Shown here: in pieces, positions 19,737 through 29,525 of the stretch
Layout: the number at the start of each line of letters is the position of its first letter
How positions within the stretch are numbered: the stretch's first letter is position 1
Assembly (NCBI GenBank): GCA_905233145.1
Contig: CAJODI010000002.1
Location: forward strand, 1 to 41,226
Origin: an uncultured Ruminococcus sp.
GTDB lineage: Bacteria > Bacillota > Clostridia > Oscillospirales > Acutalibacteraceae
Length of the DNA stretch: 41,226 nt
Reading direction: 5' to 3'
Notes under the pieces: generated by a model
Database searches by the model: none
Told to the model about the DNA's origin: nothing
The model's input: only the letters and a program-made list of their open reading frames with translations
Translations under genes and position numbers: made by a program

Positions 19737-19772
19737 CAGGGCGCACGTTGCCGCGCGCCCATATCCTTTTTT
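19737..19772. terminator. Hairpin between SDR and glnS
   Basis: AGGGCGCACGTTGCCGCGCGCCC stem followed by T7 on the + strand. Confidence 0.5.
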
Positions 19773-19774
19773 TA

Positions 19775-21466
19775 TTAAGCTTTTTTGAAGCCGTCCTTCA
19801 GGCTTACGCTGCGGTTGAACACAAGACGCTCAGGTGAACTGTCCTTGTTGTCAACACAAAAGTAGCCCAAACGCATAAACTGAAAGCTTTTGGGAGCAAC
19901 TGAATTCTCAAGATTTTTCTCAGCCTTACAGTGTTTCAGAATTTCAAGTGAATTCGGATTGAGATAATCAAGAAAATTTTTGTCTCCCGCGTCCGGATCG
20001 GGAACGGTAAAGAGGTTGTCATACAGCCTAACCTCAGCTTCGGCGCAGTTTTTCGCGTCAACCCAATGAATGGTGCCGCGCACCTTTCTGCCGTCGGGAG
20101 TGTTGCCTCCGCGGGTTTCGGGGTCATACTCTGCATAAACCTCAACGACCTTGCCGTTTTCGTCCTTTTTACATCCGGTGCATTTTACAATATAGGTGGA
20201 TTTTAGTCTAACCTCGTTGCCGGGATAAAGCCTTTGATACTTTTTGATCGGCTCCTCCATAAAGTCGTCCTCTTCAATCCAGCACTCGCGCGAAAAGGTC
20301 ACGGTTCTCGTTCCGTCCTCCGGACGGTTTGGATTGTTTTCAACCTCAAATTCCTCGGTCTTATCCTCGGGATAGTTGGTGATAACAAGCTTTACCGGGT
20401 GAAGCACACACATTGCGCGCTGTGCGGTCTCATTGAGATCATCGCGCAGACAGTGCTCCAAAAAGCTGTATTCAACAATTGAATTTACCTTTGATACTCC
20501 GATTTGGTCAATAAACGAGCGTATTGAACGCGGAGTGTAGCCCCTGCGGCGAAGTCCGCATAGAGTGGGCATTCTGGGGTCGTCCCAACCGTCCACATGA
20601 TTGTTTTCAACCAGTTCTCTGAGCTTGCGCTTAGACATAACCGTGTTGTTTATGCCAAGCCTTGCAAATTCAATCTGCCGCGGCTTGCAGGGGACGGAAA
20701 TATTGTCGATTACCCAGTCGTAAAGCGGACGATGCGCCTCAAATTCCAGCGAACAAAGGCTGTGAGTGATTCCCTCTATCGCGTCCTCGATTGGATGAGC
20801 AAAATCGTACATCGGATAGATGCACCACTTGTCTCCGGTGCGGTGGTGAGTAAGGCGGTTGATTCTGTAAATGACCGGGTCGCGCATGTTGAAGTTACCT
20901 GAGGCAAGGTCGATCTTGGCGCGGAGCGTCATCTTTCCATCCTCAAACTCGCCGTTTTTCATTCGTTCAAAAAGATCAAGGCTCTCCTCAATCGGTCTGT
21001 CGCGGAAAGGACTTTTCGCCGGGGTTTGGGTGTCGCCGCGGAACTCGCGCACCTGATCAGGGGTCAGCTCGCAGACATAAGCAAGACCCTTTTTGATAAG
21101 CTCAACCGCGAATTCATACATTTGTTCAAAATATTCGGACGCATAAAAAAACCTGTCGCCCCAGTCAAAGCCAAGCCACTTGATATCTTCTTTGATTGCG
21201 TCAACGTACTCAACATCCTCTTTGGTCGGATTGGTGTCGTCCATACGCAGGTTGCACATACCGCGATATTTTTCGGCTGTTCCAAAGTTTATGCAGACAG
21301 CCTTTGCGTGACCGATATGCAAATAGCCGTTTGGTTCGGGAGGAAAACGAGTGTGAACTGTCTGTCCCTCGTACTTTCCGCCCCCGGCAATATCCTCGTC
21401 AATAAAATCGTGGATAAAATTGCCGGTCATAACCTCGTCGTTTACGGTGTTTTTATTATCTTCCAT
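19775..21466 (-). CDS. glnS: Glutaminyl-tRNA synthetase
   Basis: [30 protein letters not shown] (KMSKS-like); C-terminal [27 protein letters not shown]. Confidence 0.97.
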   Translation of the reverse strand: MEDNKNTVNDEVMTGNFIHDFIDEDIAGGGKYEGQTVHTRFPPEPNGYLHIGHAKAVCINFGTAEKYRGMCNLRMDDTNPTKEDVEYVDAIKEDIKWLGFDWGDRFFYASEYFEQMYEFAVELIKKGLAYVCELTPDQVREFRGDTQTPAKSPFRDRPIEESLDLFERMKNGEFEDGKMTLRAKIDLASGNFNMRDPVIYRINRLTHHRTGDKWCIYPMYDFAHPIEDAIEGITHSLCSLEFEAHRPLYDWVIDNISVPCKPRQIEFARLGINNTVMSKRKLRELVENNHVDGWDDPRMPTLCGLRRRGYTPRSIRSFIDQIGVSKVNSIVEYSFLEHCLRDDLNETAQRAMCVLHPVKLVITNYPEDKTEEFEVENNPNRPEDGTRTVTFSRECWIEEDDFMEEPIKKYQRLYPGNEVRLKSTYIVKCTGCKKDENGKVVEVYAEYDPETRGGNTPDGRKVRGTIHWVDAKNCAEAEVRLYDNLFTVPDPDAGDKNFLDYLNPNSLEILKHCKAEKNLENSVAPKSFQFMRLGYFCVDNKDSSPERLVFNRSVSLKDGFKKA

Positions 21467-21484
21467 TTTTTATTTTCCTCATTA

Positions 21485-22939
21485 TTAATCAAATTTAGCA
21501 AGTCCCTTTTCAAGTCTTGCAAGAGCTTCCTCTCGTCCGAGAATGTCAAGAATCTCAACCGCTCCGCCGGGAGTCACGACCTTTCCTGCGGCGGCGATCC
21601 TTACCGGCCACATTACCGTACCGTTCTTAAGCTCCTTTTCAACCGCCATATTAATAAGGCAGTCGTGAATCGCTTCGGAGGTCCATTCGGGCATCGCCTT
21701 TAGGCGTTCATAAGCTTCTTTGAGAACGACAGGAGCGTTTTCAAGATTGGTTTTGCTCTTTTTGTTGACGAACAGATCCTTTTCATACTCCGGAAGCTCG
21801 GCAAAAAAGTCGAGCATTTCGGGAATTTGTGTAAGCTGAGTTACGCGCTTTTGCAAGATCTCGGCAAGCTTGTTCCACGGCATTTCTCTGTCTCCGAAAA
21901 CTTTTTTGTAGTACGGCATAGCCGCTGCGGTAAATTCCTCCGCGCTCATAGCCTTGATGTATTCGCCGTTGAACCACGAAAGCTTGTCGTAGTCAAAAAC
22001 AGAGGGTGATTTGCTGATTCCGTTTACATCAAATTCCGACTCAAGCTCGGAAAGAGTAAATATTTCACGGTTGTCCTTTGGACACCAGCCAAGCAAGGCT
22101 ATATAGTTTATGATAGCCTGTGGCAGATATCCGTCGTCTATAAGATCATAAAAGCCGGTCGCGCCGTGACGCTTTGAAAGCTTTGATACGTTGCCGTCCT
22201 CGTCCTTGCCCATAATCAGCGGAAGGTGAATATAGGTAGGGATTTCCCATCCAAAAGCCTCATAAAGCAGATTGTATTTCGGAGTTGAGCTAAGATATTC
22301 GGAACCGCGCACAACATGAGTAATGCCCATTGTATGGTCGTCGATTACGTTAGCAAAATTGTAGGTCGGGTAACCGTCGGTCTTAATAAGAATTTGATCC
22401 TGAAGCTCGGAGTTGTCAACGGTGATTTCGCCGAAAACAGCGTCAACAAAGGTGGTGCTGCCCTCAACCGGCATTTTCTGACGGATAACATAGGGAACGC
22501 CCTCGGCAAGCAGACGATCGATTTCGTCCTGCGGCAAATCTCGGCAATGACGGTCATAGCCGCCTCCTACAGTCTCATTTTGCAGCTTTTCAAGGCGTTC
22601 CTTGGTGCAGAAGCAGCGATAAGCCTTGCCCTCTTTGATAAGCTGCTCGGCGTAAGGCAGGTACATATCCTTGCGCTCAGACTGCACATAAGGCCCGTAA
22701 TCGCCGCCCACATCGGGACCTTCGTCATGACGCAAGCCTGCAAGCTTTAGGGTATTGTAGATAAAGTCAACCGCGCCGTCAACAAGGCGTTCACGGTCTG
22801 TATCCTCGATTCTCAAGATAAACCTGCCGCCCTGAGATTTTGCCACAAGGTATTCATACAAAGCGGTCCTCAGATTTCCTACATGCATAAAGCCCGTCGG
22901 GCTCGGCGCGTATCTTGTTCTGACTGTATGCTCAGACAT
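21485..22939 (-). CDS. gltX: Glutamyl-tRNA synthetase
   Basis: TRYAPSPTGFMHVGNLRTALYEYL; KLSKRHGA. Start refined from 22990 to ATG at 22939 with GGGAGGAT upstream. Confidence 0.96.
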   Translation of the reverse strand: MSEHTVRTRYAPSPTGFMHVGNLRTALYEYLVAKSQGGRFILRIEDTDRERLVDGAVDFIYNTLKLAGLRHDEGPDVGGDYGPYVQSERKDMYLPYAEQLIKEGKAYRCFCTKERLEKLQNETVGGGYDRHCRDLPQDEIDRLLAEGVPYVIRQKMPVEGSTTFVDAVFGEITVDNSELQDQILIKTDGYPTYNFANVIDDHTMGITHVVRGSEYLSSTPKYNLLYEAFGWEIPTYIHLPLIMGKDEDGNVSKLSKRHGATGFYDLIDDGYLPQAIINYIALLGWCPKDNREIFTLSELESEFDVNGISKSPSVFDYDKLSWFNGEYIKAMSAEEFTAAAMPYYKKVFGDREMPWNKLAEILQKRVTQLTQIPEMLDFFAELPEYEKDLFVNKKSKTNLENAPVVLKEAYERLKAMPEWTSEAIHDCLINMAVEKELKNGTVMWPVRIAAAGKVVTPGGAVEILDILGREEALARLEKGLAKFD

Positions 22940-23280
22940 TCTTTCATCCTCCCGGATCCAAATAAACATAAAATAGGCAGCGCCGCACAATTCACATCAC
23001 AGCCTGAATCATGCGATAACGCCCTCAAAAAACCTTCCGCACACAAGCACGAAATATTCGCAGCATAATATTGCCAAATATTTATGGTGTATTTCAGCCT
23101 AACCACGAAGCATTGACAATAATCTGCCATAAATCTTCTGCACGGTATTGAATTATTAGGGTTTCCAATATATTATATCATAACAAAAAGAGTTTTTCAA
23201 TTATTTGCTTTACTTATTATTCAAAAAGTTGTATAATACAATAAAAAGACATCAAAAACCATAAAGCAAGGTGATAAGCT

Positions 23281-24285
23281 ATGAAAAAGAAATTATCTGT
23301 TTTTGTTTGCTCGGCATTTCTGGCAGCAACGCTTTGTTCCTGCGGAATTTCCCCCGCGGAAACCTTTGACAACGAACCGGTCGATAACACCTACCCCAAT
23401 TACGCGGCAGGCGGAAAGCTGGTGTTTAAGGACAATAATCTCTATTTGGTCAACACTTTCTTTAACGGTACGAAAGCCGGAGTTATAAGAATTAATTCCG
23501 ACGGCGCGGAAAACATATATAAACTCGACACATTTGAAGGCGACTCTTTTCCTGAGATAATTTCGCTTTATGACCTAAACGGAAAATTCTACACCAACTA
23601 CCTGTACGATGATCATATTCATATCTTTGATGAAAACGGCGACGGACTTACTCCGACTGAATACAACACAAAGCTTGAAAACGACAATTATTATCTGAGC
23701 GAGGATTACGCGGTGCTTCCACTGGGCTTTAATGTCGAGGGAATCGAGCTGAGCGTTGTAAAGGACGGAAAGGCAAGTAAGGTTGACTATACGTTCATCA
23801 ATTATTTTGTTGATAACGGAAAAATCTACGGCGCCGGAGTTGACGAAAAGCTTCATTGCTATGATATAGCCTCAGAGAAATTTGAGGACGTTGCCGATAT
23901 TTGGATCGACTCTAATACGCCCAAATTCTTTATTGACGACGGATACTGCTATTCCGTAAACGATAGCGGTGAAAAAGGAACGGGGCTATACAGATATGAC
24001 ATAAAAGACGGCTCTTCCGCCTTGGTCACAGACAAAAAGGTCAAGTCGATCAACAGCTATAACTCAAAGATTTATTTCGCTGCCGACGACGGGATCTACA
24101 GCTTTGACGGCGCAAACAGCGCGAAAATCGCTGACTTGGTTGCTGACGAGCTTTATATTCTTGACAACGAGTGGGTATACGCACTTAATACCGAAAACGG
24201 AGATCTTCACAGAGTCTCGATGAATTCGGGCAAAACCGAGGTTGTAAACTACACCGTGAGCAGCTCAAACGATCAGGCAAAATAA
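23281..24285 (+). CDS. Lipoprotein with beta-propeller-like (DUF5050-type) repeats
   Basis: Signal peptide with lipobox-like ATLCSCG; repeated short blade-like motifs (GKIYGAGVDEKLHCYDIASEK; SKIYFAADDGIYSFDGANSAKIADL). Confidence 0.65.
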   Translation: MKKKLSVFVCSAFLAATLCSCGISPAETFDNEPVDNTYPNYAAGGKLVFKDNNLYLVNTFFNGTKAGVIRINSDGAENIYKLDTFEGDSFPEIISLYDLNGKFYTNYLYDDHIHIFDENGDGLTPTEYNTKLENDNYYLSEDYAVLPLGFNVEGIELSVVKDGKASKVDYTFINYFVDNGKIYGAGVDEKLHCYDIASEKFEDVADIWIDSNTPKFFIDDGYCYSVNDSGEKGTGLYRYDIKDGSSALVTDKKVKSINSYNSKIYFAADDGIYSFDGANSAKIADLVADELYILDNEWVYALNTENGDLHRVSMNSGKTEVVNYTVSSSNDQAK

Positions 24286-24293
24286 AATAATCA

Positions 24294-24337
24294 CGCCCGA
24301 AAGAGTGGATTTCACCATTCCTTCGGGCGATTTTTTT
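24294..24337 (+). terminator. Rho-independent terminator of the lipoprotein gene
   Basis: CGCCCGAAAG...CCTTCGGGCG followed by ATTTTTTT. Confidence 0.88.
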
Positions 24338-24505
24338 GCAAAATTTTGCGTATTCTGTAACAAAAAATCAAAGTCATTAAAAGAATTGCCCTCATAAACC
24401 ATATTACAGGCAACATCAAATACCCGATTATGCGGTATTAAAAGTGAATAGAATAGCTTTAGGGCGCGTGAGCCAAAACTCACACGCCCTACAATTATTT
24501 TTTGA

Positions 24506-27289
24506 TTATGATTTTCCTAAAACAATGCCGTCAAATTCTGCAAGATATAATTGCAGGTGTGTTACATCATTTATATCAACCCTTCCGTCGCCGTTTGCGT
24601 CGGCGGCAGCAAGCTGCTTATCGGATAATTCAATAAGACCTACAAAACCTTTTTGAATTTCGGTGACGTCTTTAATATCAATTGTGTTGTTGAAATTAAC
24701 GTCGCCGATTTCAAATGCAGTGAAATCAATGTGATTATTATTTGCATATGTTTCTGCGTATGAGCCTTTCTTTCCGTAAATTATCAAGTTCGAGCAACCG
24801 TAAAAAGCACCATCGGCGATATCATTTACACTGTCGGGAATGATTATGGATCTTAGACTTGTGCAATCAGAAAATGCATTAGTGTCAATTTTATTTATGC
24901 TTTTTGGGATGGTTACAGATTTTAACGACGAACACCCAGAAAAAACGTCCCAGCCCATTGAAGTAACGCTGTTAGGAATAGTAATTTCAGTTAAATATTT
25001 GCAATCGAGAAAAGCATCATCGCCTATATATGTTACTCCGTTTCTAATAACTGCTTTGCTAAAATGCATATGTGACCATGGAGAAAATTCATCTTCCATA
25101 GCTCCGTTGCCGCTGATAGTTAGTACTCCGTTTTTGTTAATTGTCCATGTGCAATCGCCTGTTGTGCCGCTGGCTATTAAACCATTTATGTTTTTGATAA
25201 ATGTAATGCCATTACTATTGGCATAGTTTTCGGCGGTACTGCCTTTATATCCTGTGATCGTAAAGCCGTCAATTACATTATCGTTATAATAACCGAACGC
25301 TTTCGTTCCGATACTTGTTACAGATTTGGGGATAACTACCGAAGTTAGGTCAGGACAATTTTCAAATGCTCTGACACCGATATACGTAACTGATTCAGGA
25401 ATACTTACAGAGGTCAGCTTGTTACAGCCGGAAAACGCGTCATAACCAATAGTTGTGACAGAATCAGGAATAATCACAGAGGTCAGGATGGTACATCCAT
25501 GAAAAGCATAATTATAAATACAATTCACAGAGTCGGGAACAACAAAAGATGAATTCGGATAGCCGGGTGCATACTGCAAAAGTGTGGTACGATCTTTATT
25601 ATATAAGTCTCCGAAATATGAACAGTAAGCCGGATTATCATTATCTACCTTGATATTTGTCAATTTGCTGCAAGAGCTGAATATTCCTGTACCAATGTTG
25701 GTAACAGAGCTTGGGATTTTTACAGAGGTCAAGCCACTGCAATTTGAAAATGCAAAATTCCCAATACTTGTAACTGAATCGGGAATTGTCACGGAACTCA
25801 GATTAGGACAATTCGCAAAAGCCCAATCGCCAATGTTTGTTACCCCGTCCTCAATTATTACTTTTTTTACTTTACTGCCTTTCCACGGAGCATAGTTATC
25901 AGCGTTATAATCCTCCATAGCACCGTCGCCGCTTATTGTCAGCGTGCCCTCGCCATCTAATATCCAAGTGCAATCGCCTGTCGTGTTGATTAATTTATTT
26001 GCCACTACCTTTATAATAAAGGATTGGTCTTCCGGCAATTTTTCGGGGCTGTTTCCATTGTCATATATAAGATATGAATTTCCGGATTGTACTCTTTTAG
26101 CGGAAGATAAAAATCCAATTTTACCACTGGAGTTAAACTTAACGCCTATTGCGCCCTTACCGTTTTCCACAACAAAATCTTCGATATCTGCAGAGGTATA
26201 GCCGCAATGTTCGACTTTTCCCGTGTAAATTTTCTTCCATGTGTTTTGGTCGGTAGAGGGCATAGATAAATCATCATCAAACGGTATATAATAAAGAGAA
26301 TACTCATAGCCCTGCGAAACAGTTACAAAATTGATCTTATCAATCACAGTGAAATTATCCTTAAAGTCAAATGCGTTAATATAGGTGGCTTTTTTATAGG
26401 TTACGCTTTTATATCCACTGTATGTTTCATTTTGATACAGCTTTACATTGTCATCTATAAATTGATAATCGACAATGGCGTAATTTCCGCTTGCATTAAG
26501 CATATAATCGTCTTCGTACGATATCCAAAAATAGCCTTCTTCACCCCAATTTTTTCCCCAGCTGTTTTTGCAAAGCCATGCACCATCATTGCTGGGTTGA
26601 AGTCCTTTTTTAAAATTCAATCTGCTATAATTATCATCCCATCCAACAACACAAACAGCATGACCTGTTCCTTCATCATAAATATTACGATCCAAATAGT
26701 AAGAACTGGTTTCTTTATTAAAAAAGTAATCATTGTTAAGATAATTCCCAAACACAGCGCCGTATTTATATATAGCAACTTTTGCGGTATCAATATCTGG
26801 GCAATCCAAACACATAACACTGTTTATACATACTGTTGTTTTAGCGTTTGCATCATATTTATCAAAGTCTTCTTCTTTTGTGTTTTCCGGGAAATCATTC
26901 TCTGTCTTTGCACCCCGCCAAGAAGTAAAGTACCCTACAGCATCACTTTTACCAAGTCCGTGCGCTCCGTTTGCAGCATAATACAAATGCATAGGAGAAA
27001 AGGAGGGATTAAGAGATGTATCATCACTCTTTAACCGCGTCTCCAAAGTAGCCATAGCAGCATAAGCCCAACAAGAGTCCCCTTTTTGCCGGCGCACAGG
27101 CGTAGTGAAACCTAAATCTTTACTTGAATACCTAGATGGCAGCTCAAAGTCAGGAATCAATATTGTTTTTCCGGTTGCACTTACTTCTTCCGAATCAATT
27201 TCTGCTGCCGAGACGGTGAACGGTACCGTTGACATCAGCATTACTGCCGTTAGAATTACGGCGAGTGATTTTTTGAATAAATGTTTCAT
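24506..27289 (-). CDS. Secreted papain-like (C1) cysteine protease with BspA-type LRRs and C-terminal dockerin
   Basis: Signal peptide; catalytic motifs KGDSCWAYAAMATLE, GTGHAVCVVGWDD, CKNSWGKNWGEEGYFWISYED; LRR_5 repeats (IPDSVTSIGNFAFSNCSGLTSVKIPSSV); dockerin GDVNFNNTIDIKDVTEIQKGFVGL / AAADANGDGRVDINDVTHLQLYLAEFDG. Confidence 0.88.
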   Translation of the reverse strand: MKHLFKKSLAVILTAVMLMSTVPFTVSAAEIDSEEVSATGKTILIPDFELPSRYSSKDLGFTTPVRRQKGDSCWAYAAMATLETRLKSDDTSLNPSFSPMHLYYAANGAHGLGKSDAVGYFTSWRGAKTENDFPENTKEEDFDKYDANAKTTVCINSVMCLDCPDIDTAKVAIYKYGAVFGNYLNNDYFFNKETSSYYLDRNIYDEGTGHAVCVVGWDDNYSRLNFKKGLQPSNDGAWLCKNSWGKNWGEEGYFWISYEDDYMLNASGNYAIVDYQFIDDNVKLYQNETYSGYKSVTYKKATYINAFDFKDNFTVIDKINFVTVSQGYEYSLYYIPFDDDLSMPSTDQNTWKKIYTGKVEHCGYTSADIEDFVVENGKGAIGVKFNSSGKIGFLSSAKRVQSGNSYLIYDNGNSPEKLPEDQSFIIKVVANKLINTTGDCTWILDGEGTLTISGDGAMEDYNADNYAPWKGSKVKKVIIEDGVTNIGDWAFANCPNLSSVTIPDSVTSIGNFAFSNCSGLTSVKIPSSVTNIGTGIFSSCSKLTNIKVDNDNPAYCSYFGDLYNKDRTTLLQYAPGYPNSSFVVPDSVNCIYNYAFHGCTILTSVIIPDSVTTIGYDAFSGCNKLTSVSIPESVTYIGVRAFENCPDLTSVVIPKSVTSIGTKAFGYYNDNVIDGFTITGYKGSTAENYANSNGITFIKNINGLIASGTTGDCTWTINKNGVLTISGNGAMEDEFSPWSHMHFSKAVIRNGVTYIGDDAFLDCKYLTEITIPNSVTSMGWDVFSGCSSLKSVTIPKSINKIDTNAFSDCTSLRSIIIPDSVNDIADGAFYGCSNLIIYGKKGSYAETYANNNHIDFTAFEIGDVNFNNTIDIKDVTEIQKGFVGLIELSDKQLAAADANGDGRVDINDVTHLQLYLAEFDGIVLGKS

Positions 27290-27481
27290 AATAAACCTCC
27301 TTGCTTTTTTATTTTAGTTTGTATGAATGACTACGAGAAGAAATCTCTCATAGTTGATTGTTTTAATAGCAAAAAATATCGTCAAAGCTTAAACATGAAT
27401 GGAACATCGTAATCTTCTCCTCTCAAATAATATAACGCTTCAAATCGACATTTGGTTACAATCATTTTAAACAAATAAAAA

Positions 27482-27509
27482 CGGCGCACAACCGAAAAGC
27501 CGTGCGCCC
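27482..27509. terminator. GC-rich bidirectional hairpin
   Basis: CGGCGCACAACCGAAAAGCCGTGCGCCC flanked by A-run and A-rich tail on both sides. Confidence 0.55.
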
Positions 27510-27531
27510 AAAAACACATGCTCCGATTGTC

Positions 27532-27640
27532 GCCAAACAAAACCTTTCAAATTTACAAAGAGACAGTAATAAGAAAGTAGAGCCTGTATTTTTAACAAAA
27601 TACAAACTGTCTCTTTTTTTAATATAAAGTTTTGTTTGGC
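27532..27640. repeat. ~109-bp long palindrome, MITE-like or large intergenic hairpin
   Basis: Outer arms GCCAAACAAAAC / GTTTTGTTTGGC (12 bp perfect) and inner arms AAAGAGACAGT / ACTGTCTCTTT (11 bp perfect), plus a small internal hairpin. Confidence 0.7.
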
Positions 27641-27723
27641 ACCCTCATTATACCATATTCAATCCCTCAAATTCAACCTACAGTTTTAATAATATACTGC
27701 GGTATTTTTTGTAACAATACACA

Positions 27724-27768
27724 AAACGCCCCCTGATAAGCGGATATGCCTATCAAGGAGCGTTTTTA
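27724..27768 (+). terminator. Terminator-like hairpin downstream of the antiporter gene
   Basis: AAACGCCCCCTGATAAGCGGATATGCCTATCAAGGAGCGTTTTTAT. Confidence 0.6.
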
Positions 27769-27796
27769 TATTTATGTGCCGATGCGATTTTTTACG

Positions 27797-29005
27797 TTAA
27801 GTTTGTGATAAAGTTGGTTTGGTATTACGCGAATACAGCAGCTTTAGCGCGATCGGCGTGACTATGCTGGAAACTATAATCAAGAGGATAACCGAGGTGA
27901 AGTACGAGGATTCTATCATGCCGACTGCCAAGCCCTTTTGCGCCACTATCAGCGCGACCTCGCCGCGCGTCATCATGCCGACGCCGATTTTGAGCGAATC
28001 TCCCCATCCAAAGCGGCACAGCCGGGAAGTCAAGCCGCAGCCGATGATTTTGGTGACCAGCGCGACCGCAACAAAGCACAGCGAAAACAGCACCAAATTC
28101 AGTGAAATATTGTCTAAATTAGTTTTTAAGCCGATACTCGCAAAGAAAACCGGTCCGAAAATCATATAGGAGTTTATATCCAGCTTTTCTTCGATATATA
28201 CCGCGTCTCTCAGCGAGCAAAGCACGATTCCGGCAACATACGCGCCTGTGATATCGGCAATTCCAAAGAATTTTTCAGCAGCATATGCAAATCCAAAGCA
28301 AAGCGCGAGAGCCATTATCGGAATACGCCTTGTGCGCGGATAACGCTTGTCAAAAAACTTGAACAGCTTGTAGATAATAAATCCAACAACAACCGCTGCA
28401 AAGAAAAACAATATCGTGCTCAAAGCGACCCAACCGGGATTTGCTTCCGGATTTTTGAAGCCTATCACAAAGGTCAGCACCAAAATTCCGATAACGTCGT
28501 CGATTATCGCGGCGTTGAGGATCGTCGTTCCGATGTCGCTCTTGAGTTTGCCAAGCTCTTTGAGCGTTTCAACCGTAATACTGACGCTCGTGGCAGTCAT
28601 AATTACGCCGATAAACACCGCGGTAAAGAATTTATCACTGCCCCAAGGTGCCGCGCCGTAAAAGCCCATATAAAGCAGGGTGCCGCCCAAGAGCGGAACA
28701 GCCACGCCTGTGCAGGCAATAGCGAGAGCCTTTGGACCCGTTTTGAGCAGATCCCTGAGGTTAGTTCCCAAGCCTGCCGAGAACATCAAAAGTATAACGC
28801 CTATTTCCGCCGCCTGGCTGAGAAAATCGTTGAGCTGAACTATTCCGAGCACACTCGGTCCTATCAGCAGTCCGGCAACGATCTCTCCCACAACCTGCGG
28901 AGCTCTTAGCTTTCGGGCAATAAGCCCAAACAGCTTCGCCGCGATTATAATTATCGCTAAATCCTTAAATATTTCTATTGTGTTCACAAAATCACGCCCA
29001 TCCAT
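27797..29005 (-). CDS. Cation:proton antiporter, CPA2 (KefB/NapA-like) family
   Basis: Multi-pass; APQVVGEIVAGLLIGPSVLG; MFSAGLGTNLRDLLKTG; ADITGAYVAGIVL; MMTRGEVALIVAQKGL. Start uncertain (29062 in the ORF track; ATG 29005 or GTG slightly downstream fits the family better). Confidence 0.88.
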   Translation of the reverse strand: MDGRDFVNTIEIFKDLAIIIIAAKLFGLIARKLRAPQVVGEIVAGLLIGPSVLGIVQLNDFLSQAAEIGVILLMFSAGLGTNLRDLLKTGPKALAIACTGVAVPLLGGTLLYMGFYGAAPWGSDKFFTAVFIGVIMTATSVSITVETLKELGKLKSDIGTTILNAAIIDDVIGILVLTFVIGFKNPEANPGWVALSTILFFFAAVVVGFIIYKLFKFFDKRYPRTRRIPIMALALCFGFAYAAEKFFGIADITGAYVAGIVLCSLRDAVYIEEKLDINSYMIFGPVFFASIGLKTNLDNISLNLVLFSLCFVAVALVTKIIGCGLTSRLCRFGWGDSLKIGVGMMTRGEVALIVAQKGLAVGMIESSYFTSVILLIIVSSIVTPIALKLLYSRNTKPTLSQT

Positions 29006-29049
29006 ATTTTGAAAACGTTTAAAATCTTTATGCAACACAGCGCAATAGC

Positions 29050-29100
29050 AACGCAAAAGCATTTATGGAAACAAGATCCAACCATAAACGCTTTTGCGTT
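29050..29100. repeat. 19-bp-arm palindrome 3' of the four-helix-bundle gene
   Basis: AACGCAAAAGCATTTATGG (29050-29068) / CCATAAACGCTTTTGCGTT (29082-29100), one mismatch that is a possible G-U pair. Confidence 0.75.
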
Positions 29101-29107
29101 AGCTTCA

Positions 29108-29467
29108 CTATTTATTATAATTTAATTTCACTGTGTTTATTGAAGAAATCAACATTCGTCTTATGCTTCCACAGTCTGTTTTATGTTTCCTATACTGTTC
29201 GTGTGATATGTAATCTGTTCGATACAATAATTCGAGCCAATACTCACTTTCATAGCATTCTTTTAATGCAATCTGCATTTTTGAAATAAAATCCGCTTTA
29301 CCTTGAGCATATTTTGATTCGTGAATATTTGCTCCAATGCTTGTTCCGCTTCGCAACAATTGATTAACTAAAACCGCTTCTTTATGATTTTGCTTTATGT
29401 GTTTGCATAAATTCACAATATCAACAGCAAAATCCTTGGCTTTATCGAGCATTATACTTTCTGACAT
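29108..29467 (-). CDS. Four-helix-bundle protein (23S rRNA intervening-sequence protein / S23 family; fold shared with DGR Avd)
   Basis: DKAKDFAVDIVNLCKHIKQNHKEAVLVNQLLRSGTSIGANIHESKYAQGKADFISKMQIALKECYESEYWLELL is the family signature. ATG at 29467 preferred over TTG at 29470. Confidence 0.92.
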   Translation of the reverse strand: MSESIMLDKAKDFAVDIVNLCKHIKQNHKEAVLVNQLLRSGTSIGANIHESKYAQGKADFISKMQIALKECYESEYWLELLYRTDYISHEQYRKHKTDCGSIRRMLISSINTVKLNYNK

Positions 29468-29469
29468 CA

Positions 29470-29511
29470 AAAATCACCTCAATCAAATTATATCACGATT
29501 GAGGTGATTTT
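29470..29511. promoter_or_regulatory. 15-bp perfect palindrome overlapping the RBS of the four-helix-bundle gene, with a -10-like sequence in the loop
   Basis: AAAATCACCTCAATC (29470-29484) / GATTGAGGTGATTTT (29497-29511). Minus strand loop contains TGATATAAT (extended -10); GAGGTG RBS lies in the 3' arm. Confidence 0.7.
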
Positions 29512-29525
29512 AAAAGCTTTGATAA

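Noticed and set aside
22879-23130. Small ORF 83 aa overlapping the gltX start
   Set aside because: Out of frame with gltX, no RBS or recognisable family.
22940-23180. T-box or other riboswitch in the ~230-nt gltX leader
   Set aside because: A TGATATAAT promoter-like sequence is present near 23175, but no T-box motif or strong conserved aptamer was recognised.
29108-29467. Diversity-generating retroelement accessory gene (avd)
   Set aside because: Fold is related, but there is no reverse transcriptase, template repeat or variable repeat in the window.
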